From: Tremella fuciformis
Taxonomy: Eukaryota; Basidiomycota; Tremellomycetes; Tremellales; Tremellaceae
Reading direction: 5' to 3'
DNA length: 64,000 nt
Assembly: GCA_032768795.1 (NCBI GenBank)
Contig: CP136497.1
Coordinates: 1,490,501-1,554,500 of the forward strand
Part shown: positions 31,359 to 41,634 of the stretch, in pieces
Layout of the letters: each line of letters begins with the position of its first letter
Numbering within the stretch: the first letter of the stretch is position 1
Translations under genes and position numbers: made by a program
Notes under the pieces: model-generated
Databases searched by the model: none
The model's input: only the letters and a program-made list of their open reading frames with translations
Told to the model about the DNA's origin: nothing

Positions 31359-32952
31359 TCAAGATGTTCCCTCGAGAAACTCCCCAAGTGTCAACTCGTC
31401 GAAGTTAACACCCAAGTCACCTGCGATGTCTCGCGCCCGTGAGATAAAGTAGGTACGCATCGGTGCTTGAGTCTCTCGGCGAGCGAAGTGACTCAATTGA
31501 AATAACTCTTGCCACCGGCGGTCTGGGGCAGAGGTCGAGGTCATTGGAGCGGGTGGTGGTGGTGTTGGCGGCGGTAGCTGCATCATGGGAGGGGGTGGAG
31601 ACCAGTGAGAAGTCCTTGATGGTCCGGCTTGAGGTACAGGATCGAGTCCGCCATCCCCTAGCCAACCCGTGCCAGCGTCATCCATCGGTTCCGGAGCAGG
31701 GGGAGGGAGCGGGCTCAGCCTACTCGTCGAGGTAGGATGCCCCGAGCGGAGCCTCTTGTGTGACAACGGTGACGAAATGGGCGAGGACGAAGAGCGAGCC
31801 CGACGTTTCTCTCTTCCCTTTCCCTTCCCTTTCTTCCCAGAAGCCTTGACCGTGCCCGCTAGGTCGATGTTGGCGAGGCCAGCAGCCAAGGTCGTCGACG
31901 TGGACCGGGCTGCAGCGAGTCGGCCGGAGCGTCGGGCGCCGGGCGTGACGGGCGAGGGAGACGTGCCGCGGGCGAAGGACACCTGACGGCGCCGTGCCGA
32001 TGACGAGGGGCCAGGAGTTACCGTGCCGAACGAGCAGGCCAGGGTGCCGCACGTTAGGCACTTCACTTTCTTGCCTTCCTCGACGATGCGACACGGGAGG
32101 TCGTCGGTGACACACGCCTCACATCGCTCATCCCCTTCTAGAACCCGGATCGGCCGTGAACCCGCTTGTTGCTGAATGTCAGAGGATACCAAGTAGCTGA
32201 CAATACTCACCCGGGCCCATGTCAGAGATCTGTTGTATCCCCGTTGTCCTCGGTCGGGGTAGTGGGAGCCTACTGATCAGTTTGGGCGAAACTTGCAGAC
32301 TTTACTTACCAAAGAACGAACGGTCCAATGGCTCTGACTCCGGGACCGGCAGTCCCCATCCCTTCTTCACATAGTATGCCTCCTCGGAGGCATTTCGCGG
32401 GTCAAATCGCCGGCTAGGAGAAATCTCCTCCTCGGACAAGCTCGACGATGCCGGAGTGTCGGGCGCTAGCTCGTCCACATCAGCCTCTACATCCAACTCC
32501 TCCTCCCCCTCTTCCTGTGGGACAGCCGCGGCAGGCGCATCGCTGAGTAGCTCCGCAGCTTGTTCGTCGGGCGGTGGGATGGCTCCGACGGCGGGGAGTG
32601 GAACAGCCTCGTCGACTGTTGGGATGTCGGCAGTCGAGGCGGCTTGCGTGGGGGATGGGAAGGGGGTGCCTTCGGGTTGGGCGGTGCCGGCACGAGATGG
32701 GGATGGGTTGGACATCGAGTCGACACTGACAGTCTCAAATCGAGAATCGGTTTCTGTGCAGAGTGTTACTGACCCGTCTGAGTCAGAAGATGCCTCGTCT
32801 ATAGTTGCCGTAGGGGTTGTAGGAGAAGGATAGGACAGCGCGTTGTCTAGAGAACTGCTGTCGAAGAGGATGTAGGGAGATGGAGGGGGCGAGCTTGTGG
32901 TGAAGGTGGATGCGTCGAGTGTTCTTGGTCTCGAGAGGTGTAGCCAGGGCAT
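31359..32952 (-). CDS. Antisense accessory gene of gypsy element 1 (six-cysteine motif)
   Basis: Lies between pol and the 3' LTR on the opposite strand. A long acidic, Pro/Ser-rich N-terminal exon (from MPWLHLSRPR at 32952; PSRRFDPRNASEEAYYVKKGWGL near its end) is spliced over introns at about 32309-32230 and 32211-32174. The next exon holds CEAC-x6-C-x10-C-x2-C-x4-C (GDERCEACVTDDLPC, KCLTCGTLAC). After that come Ser/Pro-rich sequence and a C-terminal helical block (MRTYFISRARDIAGDLGVNF, DELTLGEFLEG). The cysteine spacing resembles, but does not equal, fungal Zn2Cys6 clusters. The same spacing occurs in the antisense gene of element 2. Function unknown; a DNA- or RNA-binding regulator is a reasonable guess. 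Exon 1 may start further upstream. Confidence 0.65.
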
Positions 32953-33298
32953 AAGGCGTGAGTTGAGGTTGATGGTGGGGATGAGAGCGCTGACGCCCTC
33001 TCCCCCCTCTGTTTATGTCGTTTTCGAGCACCCCGCGACATGGCGACGCCCTCGAGCATCACGAGGCTACCTCGACGACGGATTGGCAGTCCTTTCACCG
33101 TTTCCTTGACGACCGCTCGACGACTTGTCGCCAGAGTTTCGCTCCCGGTACAAGCGACGTCATTCGACTGCTATCTCGACTCATGGATCGGCAATGCGGG
33201 TGTGCTCGACGAGGACGAGGACGAGGACGAGGATGAAGGCTGGAGTGGATGGAGATAGCGCGTGTCTCGCAGGAGCTCGACTTCAAAGGTGGGCAGAG

Positions 33299-33733
33299 TG
33301 TCACGACGGCCACGCCCTCGACGACCTACGCACGTGACCAACACCTCTCACGTGAGCGACACGTGACCTACCTCGGGCTGGAGAACCTCGACGAGGGAGT
33401 AGACGTTGAATGAACGCGCGACGGCGGGAAGCAGGCGCAGAGTCATATAGGATGCCCCGGGCGCCCGTCGTAGTTCTTCAGCACTCTCTGATTGAGTCTC
33501 ATGGATCACCATTGACGATCTCACTCTCTCCGTGGCACGCAGCGTGGCTGAGTCGCACTCACGCTGTATCCTCGACGACCTTGTTACCTCGACGACCTTG
33601 TAACCTCGACGAGGATCCAACCTCGACGAGGATCCTACCTCGACATCCTCGTTTCTACCCCTTTATCCTTTATTCTTGACTCTGATATTGTGCGAGAGGG
33701 CCTCTGCCAACGGGAGAGCGCAGCATCGTGACA
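33299..33733 (+). repeat. 3' LTR of gypsy element 1
   Basis: 435 bp, apparently identical to 25673-26107. Followed directly by the target duplicate CGGAG and the resumed MULE cargo gene. Confidence 0.95.
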
Positions 33734-34059
33734 CGGAGATAGCGAAGCAGCAAGTCGACGGGTTACTCGGTCGCGCACGCAACGTGATTGAGATCTTAAA
33801 AGATCGATCGAATCACACCGAGGACGAGAGCATGCTCATGAAAGAGGACAACAAGAAACTTGAAGCGCGACTGAAGGAGACCGAGGCACAGCTTCTTGCT
33901 CTGCATCAAGAACACTCAGAGATTCCTGTCGCTGTTCAGACTGAGCTTGCATCTCTGCGGGCGCGTTGCCAGCACTATGTCGAGAAGTATGAGAGCGGCG
34001 GAGATGAGGTGACTGCTCAGGAGGCTGGGCCCTCCACAGCAGCGGTGCAAATTGTGTAG
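33734..34059 (+). CDS. MULE cargo gene, 3' part: end of the coiled-coil protein
   Basis: After the duplicated CGGAG the frame resumes at 33739 as IAKQQVDGLLGRARNVIEIL. It continues a heptad-rich coiled coil (MKEDNKKLEARLKETEAQLL) to a stop at 34057-34059 (TAAVQIV). Deleting 25673-33738 joins the two halves in phase, which confirms they are one gene split by insertion. No start codon of its own is expected. The 3' flank (34060-34282) has several GATCGC words. Confidence 0.8.
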
Positions 34060-34282
34060 CGCATGTGTCTATCCATGTTTGATTTGGAGCTGTACATATC
34101 GCGATCGCCAACCTGTATACACATAGACTCCGTTCTCGATTCGTTATGTCTAGATCGCATCTGTATATAGTCATGTATCACGCGATCGCTCTGAATAAAT
34201 CATAGATAGGGAGTGCGATCAGGAGTCGAACCAGCCCACTGCTTCACATGGCTCCTACCTATCTACACAGTCTCGCTACTCC

Positions 34283-34894
34283 TCAACAAGCTCTCCATAT
34301 GTCCTGCCTAACCTCGAAGATGCACTCTTTGAGTGTGGCCCGTTCTTGTTCGCCTGACCAGCTCGACCTGCCCTCTGCCCAGAGCACAGCCATGCAGTGC
34401 ACCCAAAGTGCTCTCCTTAGATTGACTCCCTCGGAAGGCGCTAGTCCCAGGCGACGATTCTGCTCTGAATCATCCAGATTTTGTCGACAAGGCTTGAGAC
34501 CTTGAGCTAAACAGACGGCGGCTGTTGCGGCCAGTGGCCCGCAATTGTAGGAATCCTCTTGCTCGAACCAGCCGATCGCTTCGCGCCAAGTCGATGTGTT
34601 AGGGCAGATAATCCAACCTCGATTGGTATCCTCGTCCACCAGACAGCGCTGAAGCTCCCATTCGAGACGTCGATCGAGTTGATCGCGCCAGAGAGAGTAT
34701 AAGTGCGGATGATCCAATGCGCCCCCTTTCCCGTCGTAGAACACCAAGAGGCGTTGCTCGCCAAAGATCGCCAATGTGCAAAAATGCAAGTTCGGCGCCG
34801 CGCTGATAGGAATGAAAGTAACTTTCTTCCTCCAAGCTGCCGTCGGTCCTAGCACTTCCAAGGGGTAGCGATTCTGTGCGATCGCCAGTCGACC
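34283..34894 (-). CDS. Ulp1-like (C48) protease domain: 3' part of the split transposase-protease gene
   Basis: Begins at the gypsy insertion (LAIAQNRYPLEVLG) and ends at a stop at 34283. It is the last domain of the protein that starts at 48503. The Ulp1/SENP catalytic set is visible: His in NLHFCTLAIF (codon 34784-34786), Asp in VFYDGKG (34733-34735), Gln in WFEQEDS (34559-34561) and Cys in SYNCGPLAA (34541-34543). Ulp1 enzymes mature SUMO or remove it from proteins in the nucleus. It is short, about 200 residues, so it is a minimal catalytic core. Ulp1-like domains are known in some other transposons, for example plant Kaonashi-type MULEs; here it follows a second, USP-type protease in the same frame. 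Confidence 0.8.
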   Translation of the reverse strand, partial: GRLAIAQNRYPLEVLGPTAAWRKKVTFIPISAAPNLHFCTLAIFGEQRLLVFYDGKGGALDHPHLYSLWRDQLDRRLEWELQRCLVDEDTNRGWIICPNTSTWREAIGWFEQEDSYNCGPLAATAAVCLAQGLKPCRQNLDDSEQNRRLGLAPSEGVNLRRALWVHCMAVLWAEGRSSWSGEQERATLKECIFEVRQDIWRAC

Positions 34895-35407
34895 TGTCAC
34901 GACGACCGCCGTCTCTGTCCAGGGCCCGGCGGGCACGTACTCCAAACGGTCGGCGTGGGGGTCGTTGACGTCGATAGGTATGAGCGAGTTGGGCGAGGAG
35001 CTCGGCGAGGGACTCGCTGAGCTCGGGGAGGTGAGCGAGGGGCTCGGCGAGGGACTCGCTGAGCTCAAGGAGGTGAACGGGTTGAGCGAGGGGTGCGGCG
35101 AGGGACTCGCTGAACTCGGCGAGCGGGAAGGTGAACTCGACGAGCGCGAGCGAGTTGAGGGAGGTAGACGGGGAACTCGGCGGGGGACTCGGTGTCACTG
35201 GCAAGCCAAGCGACGGGACGGAGCAGGCAGTCTACGTGTCTGCAGAGAACAACAATTGGGAGAAGACTACGGAACGTATCGCGCGCCCAGTCTTCCTAAG
35301 TATCCGTCGTCCCTCGGTGAGCTCGGCGAGTGATGCGTTGAATCAACGAGTCCGAGCTCCGTCTCCCCACGTGGCTTCCATGTGCTCTCCCTACGTCCGT
35401 CGTGACA
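34895..35407 (-). repeat. 3' LTR of gypsy element 2 (element on minus strand)
   Basis: 513 bp. Contains near-tandem units of about 50 bp around CTCGGCGAGGGACTCGCTGA (about 34995-35115) and four exact CTCGGCGAG words. Differs from the partner LTR at three bases within the first 60 bp. Confidence 0.93.
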
Positions 35408-35668
35408 CTCTGCCCAACCTTACGATCGAGCTCCTGCGAGATAGTCGTGGTTGTGGAAGTCGGCGGCGGAGTCGGCGAGGTCGACGAGGGACTCGGCGAG
35501 GGGCTCGGTGAGGGACTCGGCGAGACGGTCAGCGAGGTCCTTTCAGGTACGATGTTGATGCGGCGAGGCGCGCTAGTTGCTGGGCAACCAAACACACGGC
35601 CGAGGACAAGTGGACAGAGGACTCAGCTTTTCCATTCTCCGTTATCTCATCACTCGGCCAGCAACAAC

Positions 35669-37331
35669 ATGGCCCCAACAACACCAGCGGCAACGCGCAA
35701 GGCGAGCGCGGCGAGACGACGAGCCCAGGCGGAGGGGCAGACCAGTGAGTCGGCGCGCGCAGCGCGCCGAGCGAGCGAACTGGTGGCTGACGCGAAGGGT
35801 GGGGCGGGCGGTTCGTCGTGCCGTCGAGGGTAGCCCTGGTTGTGCAGGGCCAGGGGGCGGAGCGAGGGGGGGAAGGGGGGCGAGAGGAGCAGCCGGCGCG
35901 ACGTGAGTGGCCGAGAAGAGGGAGATGCAGAGCTGACGGGAAGGATTCGACGGCACCCAGCGGACTTTCGGTCGCGGGCGCGGCACTCGTCGAGAGCGCT
36001 CGGCAAGCGACGAGCTCGAGATCGAAGAGCTCGGCGAGGAGGAGGTTGCCGGGGAGGTGATGAGGGGAGTGGTGGACGGGGAGGAGGAGGAGGAGGAGGG
36101 GGAGGAGGAGGAGGAGGAGGAGGAGGGCGATGGCGGCAGCTCGCCGCTGACGCAGCTCGAGCAGGAGGACGAGGAGATGGAGGTGGACGGGGGCGGCGCG
36201 GAGAGGCTCGAGCTCGAGCCTGCCCTGCCGGTGGACGAAGGAGAGGGCGAGCGGATGGGGCGGCGCCGGCGTAAGCCACAGCGGCACTATCAAGAAGAGA
36301 TGAGACTGACGGGCAGGAATCGAACGAACCGATAGCGTGTTCGACGCCGAGGCAAGCTGGCGGGCCGGAGCCACCGCCTACCTCAACCCCTTCGACCGAC
36401 CCGACTCGGAGGCCCCAATGTGCGACGTAGTTTACTCCGTCGTGCATGACTTACCCTTGGGCGAGCGCCTACCCACGCCGCCGCGCACACGACCCAGTCG
36501 CCGACCGCAAGGAGAGGCAAGCGGCTCGCGCGGCGAAGTGAGCGAGGTCAGGGAGGTCAGCGGGGCCGACGACGTCGACATGGAGGCGGAGGAGGCGGCT
36601 GAGGCCGCGCTGCAGGCGGCGGCCGAGAGGATGGAGGCCTCCATGGAGGCACTGCAGGCGGCGATGGGCTGGAAGGGCAAGGGGAGGGAGGAGGGGGAGA
36701 GGAGGGGAGAGGGGGAGGGGGCGCGGAGACCGACACCGCGAGCGGCGCCGCGGACGCCTGCGGCGGCCGCGACACCTTCCCGGAGACCGGCAGCGCCTCC
36801 AGCGACCCCGCGACGAGCCGGGCGGCACGAGAATCGGACGCCAGCGAAGATCCTCGTTAGTACCCGTCACAACCAGCGGTAGATACTTATCAGCAGGACC
36901 ACCACAAGGACGCGGTAGACGCCGAGCGGCCGTGTCGTTGGTGTAGACAAGAGGGACGCCGCTGCCTCGTCCCGCCGGGCACAATAGGCCGAAAGTGCTT
37001 CACCTGCACAACCGGCCGCTGTACTCTGAAGGATGGGGAGGCGCCGTCCAGCTCGCCGACCGCCGAGCGGACGCCACTGCGCGGCGACCCCCCGGCGACA
37101 CCTCGGCGCGACGCGCCCGCGACACCTCAGCGGTCTGCGGAACGCCACATCGGTCCAGGCGACTTTGCAGCCGCCCAGGGCCTCGCGGCGCTCGCGCGCA
37201 GCCCGGACAACCCCCGACTGCGTCAGTACGCCGTAAATGAGCTGCGGCGCATGCTTGGGGAGGATCTGAGCGAGTGGGGTCTTGACGACCTCAGCGAGGG
37301 ACCGGCCCCCGGTGGGTCGGGAGGACGATAG
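35669..37331 (+). CDS. Antisense accessory gene of gypsy element 2 (six-cysteine motif)
   Basis: Opposite strand to pol, between pol and the 3' LTR. Probable start MAPTTPAATRKAS (35669). A very acidic Glu-rich stretch lies around 36075-36130 (GAG repeat), followed by RRRRKPQRHYQEE, then a second acidic region (DDVDMEAEEAAEAALQAA) and introns. The last exon, in the frame of 36933, holds CRWCRQEGRRC then KCFTCTTGRC: C-x2-C-x6-C-x10-C-x2-C-x4-C, exactly as in element 1. The end, YAVNELRRMLGEDLSEW then GLDDLSEG, resembles the element 1 C-terminus. The stop is at 37329-37331. Splicing in the middle is uncertain. Function unknown. Confidence 0.6.
36078..36130 (+). repeat. GAG trinucleotide repeat
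   Basis: Nearly pure (GGA/GAG)n run encoding poly-Glu in the antisense gene of element 2. A likely length-variable site. Confidence 0.8.
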
Positions 37332-37422
37332 GAGAGGGGAAGGGGTGTTCATAGTCGTTGATTATAGAGTGCTCTGTGCATCATTTTCGTGAACGCATTA
37401 TTCAGGCAGGAATACGCAGTAT

Positions 37423-40400
37423 TCATACCGCTCGGCGAGCGCCTCGCCGAGGCTTCGGCGCACTTGATGGCTTCTCTGGGTGAGCGGCGTGGAAGTCCGC
37501 GACGAGTTCGGCGGCCGACTCGCTCACATGAGCTAACGGCTCCCAAGTCGCGTGCTCATCCGTGAGCTCAAAGCCCAACCATTCAACGAGGTACTCAAGG
37601 CGTCCACGGCGTATTCGAGAATCCAGGATCGCCGCAACCTCCCAGCTCTCTCCCAGCTCGCTGTCCACTTCCACCGGGTCGGGAGGCTCGTACGACTGAC
37701 CGGGCAAGGTGGGCTGTTGGAAGGGTTTCAGGAGGTTGACGTGGAAGACGTCGTGGCACTTCATGGAGGGAGGGAGAGCGAGGCGATACGTTACCGGGTT
37801 GACCTGCTCGATGATCTCGAACGGTCCACCGAACTTGAGGTCCAGCTTCTTCATCGGTCGCCGAGTCTCGATGTTCTTCAGCGAGAGGAGCACCGAGTCA
37901 CCGATCTTGAAGCTGGGCGGCGACGAGTGCTTAGCATCGTAGTGCCTCGCATAGTCGCGGTTCGCCGCCTCGATGTTAGCCCGGCAGAGCTCATGCAGAT
38001 CACTCAGCTCCGTTGCCTTCCGCAGTCCCAGTCGTTCACCGGCATCCGCACCCTCCTTCTCCGAGTTCTCCGAGTTCACCAAGTCCTCCGTCCACCTCGG
38101 CGAGTACCCAAAGTTTGCTACAAACGGTGACATCTCGATGGCCGAGTGCTTCCAGTTGTTGTACGAGAACGATGCGCACGGCAAAAGCTTAGCCCAATTG
38201 TCTTGCTGATAGGTCGAGAAGACCCGGAGGTACTGCTCGAGAACTTGATTTACCCGCTCAGTTTGCCCATCAGTCTGCGGATGGAAGGCCGTGGACAAGG
38301 ACAGCTTAATACCCAAGGCCTTGCACAGGTTGGCCCACAGCTTACTGGTGAACTTGGAACCTCGGTCAGAGACGATGGATTGCGGGAGCCCGTGTTGACA
38401 GACCACGTGATCAATGATCAACTCGGCGAGTCCCGCCGAGTTGAGCCGAGTGGTCGTCGGAATGAAAATCGCCCACTTCGTTAGTCTGTCAACAACCACC
38501 AGAATCGAGTCAAAACCGTTAGAGACCGGCAGGGGCTCGATAAAGTCCATGGAGATGGATGCCCAGGGCCTCTCAGCTATCTCCAGCGGCTGGAGGAAGC
38601 CGTGAGCCCGGTGACGGTCGGTCTTGGTCCGCTGACATACTGCGCATGCGCGGACGAAGGCCTCCACGTCGCGCCGGAGGCCAAGCCACGCGTAGTCGCG
38701 CTTCACCAACTCGAGAGTCTTCGTAACGCCCGGGTGTCCTGCGAGGATAGCTTCGTGCCGCCTCTTTAGAATCTGCACCCGTTCCGGCCCCGGTTCCACG
38801 TACAGTCGTCCGTCGACTCGCAGCCTTCCCTCGGGGTCACGCTGCAAGAGCGCTTCCCCAGAGAAGCCGAGCCTTCGGCAAAATCCCAACAGGACGGGGT
38901 GAGTCGAGGAGAGAGTAGGCGCGTCAGAGGTTAACTCAGCCAGGACCGGGGACAACTCGGCGACCTCAACGCGTTCCTCGCCGACCTCTTCCTCCTCCTC
39001 CTCCTCGACACCGATCTCGCCGAGTGTTGCTGCACGGAGGAGATGGCGTAGGGAGGACGAGACCGTGGAGGAAGAGTCGGCGGTGGGGAGTGCCTGGATG
39101 AAGTTCTGCGGCTGCTGCATCAATGGCCCTGGGAGATACGCCGAGTCCCGGGAGAGCGCATCGGGAAGTTCGCCCTCCTTACCAGGGCGATACACGATCT
39201 TGTAATCGAACCCAGCTAAGATCTCAACCCATCTAGCCTGGCGAGGGTTCAGCTGCCGCGGTTCCATCCAGTAAGTAAGATTCAAGTGGTCAGTGATGAC
39301 CGTAGAATGAACCTGGGACAACAGATGCCGTTTACGTCGGAAGGCGTGAACGATAGCCAGGAACTCCTTCTCAGTCACCGTGTAGTTCAACTCGGCGCCT
39401 TTGAACGAGCCCGACTCAATGGCCACGGGGTGCTCCTCGTTCGCCGAGTTGACTTGCGAGATGACGAAGCCCCAGCCATAGGCCGATGCGTCAGTCTGCA
39501 CAATCGTCGGCAACTCCGGGTTGAAGAAAGCGAGCACCGGAGCCTGGCTCAGTTTCTCCTTCAGCGCCTGGAACGCCTGTTCCTGCTCCTCATCCCAATG
39601 GAAACCGACCGACGCTTTCGTCAGATGGTGTAGCGGCCCGGCGACTTTAGCGAAGTGGGGAACGAATCGCCGATAATAGCTCGCCATTCCCAGGAAGCGC
39701 CGCACCTCATGGAGATCCTTGGGCCTCGAAGCCTCTTGGACCCCTTGGACGTAGCCCGGATCAGCCGCCACGCCGTCTTTGGAGATCAAGAACCCCAGGA
39801 ACTTCACGGATCTCTGCTCAAACCGGCACTTACTCGCCTTCAGGAACAAAGAGGTTCCTCGCACTCGCTCCAGAACTAGCCGAGTGACTCGGCGAAGCTC
39901 CTCGAGTGTCTTGGCGTGGACGATGATGTCGTCGATGTATACCGTGACCCACTGCCTGAGATCACTGAACAGCTCATTCAGGAAGTGCTGAAAGACGGCC
40001 GGTGCGTTTCGCAGCCCATCACGCACGACCAGCGACTCGTACATGCCAAACGGCGTGCGGAAGGCGGTGAGGCTCTCAAATCCTTCGGCGAGCCTGAGCA
40101 ACTGGTACGCCGAGACCAGGTCAAAGCAGGAGAACCACTCGGAGCCACCAAGGTCAGAGATGACTTGAGAAATCAACGGAACGGGGTAAGCATCAGGAAC
40201 GGTGGCGCTGTTCAGATGTCGGTAATCCACCACCATTCGCCAGTTCACGCCGTCAGTCTTACGCACGCAGAAAGTCGGCGAGCCGTACGGCGAGTTGCTA
40301 GGCCGGATCCGGCCCGCGGCTTCTTCTCGCTCGAGGATTTGCCTCATAGCCTCCTTCTGATCTTGGGCGACCTCATAGAGCGGGGCAAGCTTGAGCGAGC

Positions 40401-41634
40401 TGCCCTCCTTCAGCTCGATCTTCATGTCATAAGCTCGGTGCGGTGCAAGAGTCTCGACGCCCTTCCTGGGGTGGAAGACGTCGAGGAACTCCAGGTACTG
40501 GTCAGGAACGCTGGCGGCAATCAGCTGAATCTCGGCCTCAGAGAGTTCGGCGGGCGGTTCGAAAGAGGGCCATGAGCTGAGCTCATCCAACTGGTCGAAC
40601 CTCAGCGAGCTCGGCGAGTCTGTGGCTACCGCGCACAGTTTCAGCTCTTCAGCCACCGCAACGAATGGCCAGCGGCAGGGAAGAGTCACGGGGATGGAGT
40701 TTGAGCGAGAGAACGCGCGTTTCTTTGTTCCCATCCGCCTCTTTCTAACTCGCCTCTTCCCCGGCTGCTGCTTCCTCAGCGAGGGCTCGGCGCTTGGCGA
40801 CCGTCCTGCTCGATCATCCTTGGTCGACAAGCAGGGGGAAGGCAAGGTGTTGGGCAGCTCAGGATCAACGGACTCGGTAGGGACAGCGGGGCAAGGGGAA
40901 GAGCAGGGCTCAGGATCAACGGGCACAGGGGACTCGGCGGACGCAGCGGATGTAGGGAACTCGATAGACTCGGCGACTTCAGGGGACACGGTGGACTCGG
41001 TGGGTTCAGGGGACACGGTGGAGCTCGGCGGCGGAGAGAGAGAGAGAGATGAAGGGATTGACTCGGCGACATTGGAAGTGGGAACGGGCTCTGCCCAACC
41101 TTGCGAGGGTGCTCCCGTGACAGTTCCCTCGCCGAAGTCGATTACAACTCGGCGAGTTCGCAGCCACGGGTAGCCCAACACTGCATCAGCTCCATTCAAG
41201 CGCGTGAGCTCGAACCTTGCTGTGCCAGCATACTGGCCCACCTCGACTCGCTCGCGAGAGAAGTGAGTCAGCGGGCCATCAGACGACTCTACTCCGTCAA
41301 ACAAGGTGAGTCCGACGGGCTTGTCGTACGCATTGAGGGCAATGCGGTGTCGCTCGGCGAACGACTTGGCGAGGAAGTTAGCGGAGGCTCCTGAATCCAG
41401 GAGGATCTTCGCGGGATGCCCGCTGATGCGACCTGCGACAACAGCGTGCGTGGGGTTGTCTAGGAGCCTCTCAGAGGCTGCCCAACCTTGTGGGGAATCA
41501 GTGTGAGTCACGGGTATACGGGTATCATCGATCTGGGATGAAGGAGAACGGGAACAGTCAGAGATTACGGTCGCGGCGAGTCGATGCGGAAAGGGATGAT
41601 GCTCGCCGAGCTGTTGTCCACCATCCCTCAGGCT
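37423..41634 (-). CDS. Pol polyprotein of gypsy element 2
   Basis: Uninterrupted frame of about 1,400 residues. It is open in the -1 frame from the end of gag, and is read by slippage at CCCAAAA just before the gag stop. Order: aspartic protease (ILLDSGASANFLAKSF); reverse transcriptase (WRMVVDYRHLNSATVPDAYP, VYIDDIIVHA); RNase H (TDASAYGWGFVIS, TEKEFLAIVHAF); acidic linker; integrase zinc finger (HPGVTKTLELV ... CAVCQRTK) and DDE core (MDFIEPLPVS, HPQTDGQTERVNQ); and a chromodomain near the C-terminus (VAAILDSRIRRGRLEYLVEWLGF...ATWEP). It would copy and integrate the element in the nucleus. All catalytic motifs appear intact, in contrast to element 1. Confidence 0.93.
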   Translation of the reverse strand, partial: SLRDGGQQLGEHHPFPHRLAATVISDCSRSPSSQIDDTRIPVTHTDSPQGWAASERLLDNPTHAVVAGRISGHPAKILLDSGASANFLAKSFAERHRIALNAYDKPVGLTLFDGVESSDGPLTHFSRERVEVGQYAGTARFELTRLNGADAVLGYPWLRTRRVVIDFGEGTVTGAPSQGWAEPVPTSNVAESIPSSLSLSPPPSSTVSPEPTESTVSPEVAESIEFPTSAASAESPVPVDPEPCSSPCPAVPTESVDPELPNTLPSPCLSTKDDRAGRSPSAEPSLRKQQPGKRRVRKRRMGTKKRAFSRSNSIPVTLPCRWPFVAVAEELKLCAVATDSPSSLRFDQLDELSSWPSFEPPAELSEAEIQLIAASVPDQYLEFLDVFHPRKGVETLAPHRAYDMKIELKEGSSLKLAPLYEVAQDQKEAMRQILEREEAAGRIRPSNSPYGSPTFCVRKTDGVNWRMVVDYRHLNSATVPDAYPVPLISQVISDLGGSEWFSCFDLVSAYQLLRLAEGFESLTAFRTPFGMYESLVVRDGLRNAPAVFQHFLNELFSDLRQWVTVYIDDIIVHAKTLEELRRVTRLVLERVRGTSLFLKASKCRFEQRSVKFLGFLISKDGVAADPGYVQGVQEASRPKDLHEVRRFLGMASYYRRFVPHFAKVAGPLHHLTKASVGFHWDEEQEQAFQALKEKLSQAPVLAFFNPELPTIVQTDASAYGWGFVISQVNSANEEHPVAIESGSFKGAELNYTVTEKEFLAIVHAFRRKRHLLSQVHSTVITDHLNLTYWMEPRQLNPRQARWVEILAGFDYKIVYRPGKEGELPDALSRDSAYLPGPLMQQPQNFIQALPTADSSSTVSSSLRHLLRAATLGEIGVEEEEEEEVGEERVEVAELSPVLAELTSDAPTLSSTHPVLLGFCRRLGFSGEALLQRDPEGRLRVDGRLYVEPGPERVQILKRRHEAILAGHPGVTKTLELVKRDYAWLGLRRDVEAFVRACAVCQRTKTDRHRAHGFLQPLEIAERPWASISMDFIEPLPVSNGFDSILVVVDRLTKWAIFIPTTTRLNSAGLAELIIDHVVCQHGLPQSIVSDRGSKFTSKLWANLCKALGIKLSLSTAFHPQTDGQTERVNQVLEQYLRVFSTYQQDNWAKLLPCASFSYNNWKHSAIEMSPFVANFGYSPRWTEDLVNSENSEKEGADAGERLGLRKATELSDLHELCRANIEAANRDYARHYDAKHSSPPSFKIGDSVLLSLKNIETRRPMKKLDLKFGGPFEIIEQVNPVTYRLALPPSMKCHDVFHVNLLKPFQQPTLPGQSYEPPDPVEVDSELGESWEVAAILDSRIRRGRLEYLVEWLGFELTDEHATWEPLAHVSESAAELVADFHAAHPEKPSSAPKPRRGARRAV

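Larger units (their letters stand above)
25673..33733 (+). mobile_element. Ty3/gypsy chromovirus-type LTR retrotransposon, copy 1
   Basis: 8061-bp element inserted in an exon of the MULE cargo gene. It has two 435-bp LTRs that look identical base for base, each TGTCACGACGG...CATCGTGACA, and a 5-bp target duplication CGGAG (25668-25672 and 33734-33738). It encodes gag, pol (protease, reverse transcriptase, RNase H, integrase, chromodomain) on the plus strand and an antisense zinc-finger-like gene between pol and the 3' LTR. Identical LTRs mean very recent insertion. Pol carries a single-base frameshift near 29146. Confidence 0.95.

Noticed and set aside
35529..36447. Long minus-strand frames with Pro/Leu/Arg-rich products near the GAG repeat
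   Set aside because: Complement of a low-complexity GAG/GCG-rich coding stretch. No motif, and the plus-strand frame has the conserved six-cysteine end.
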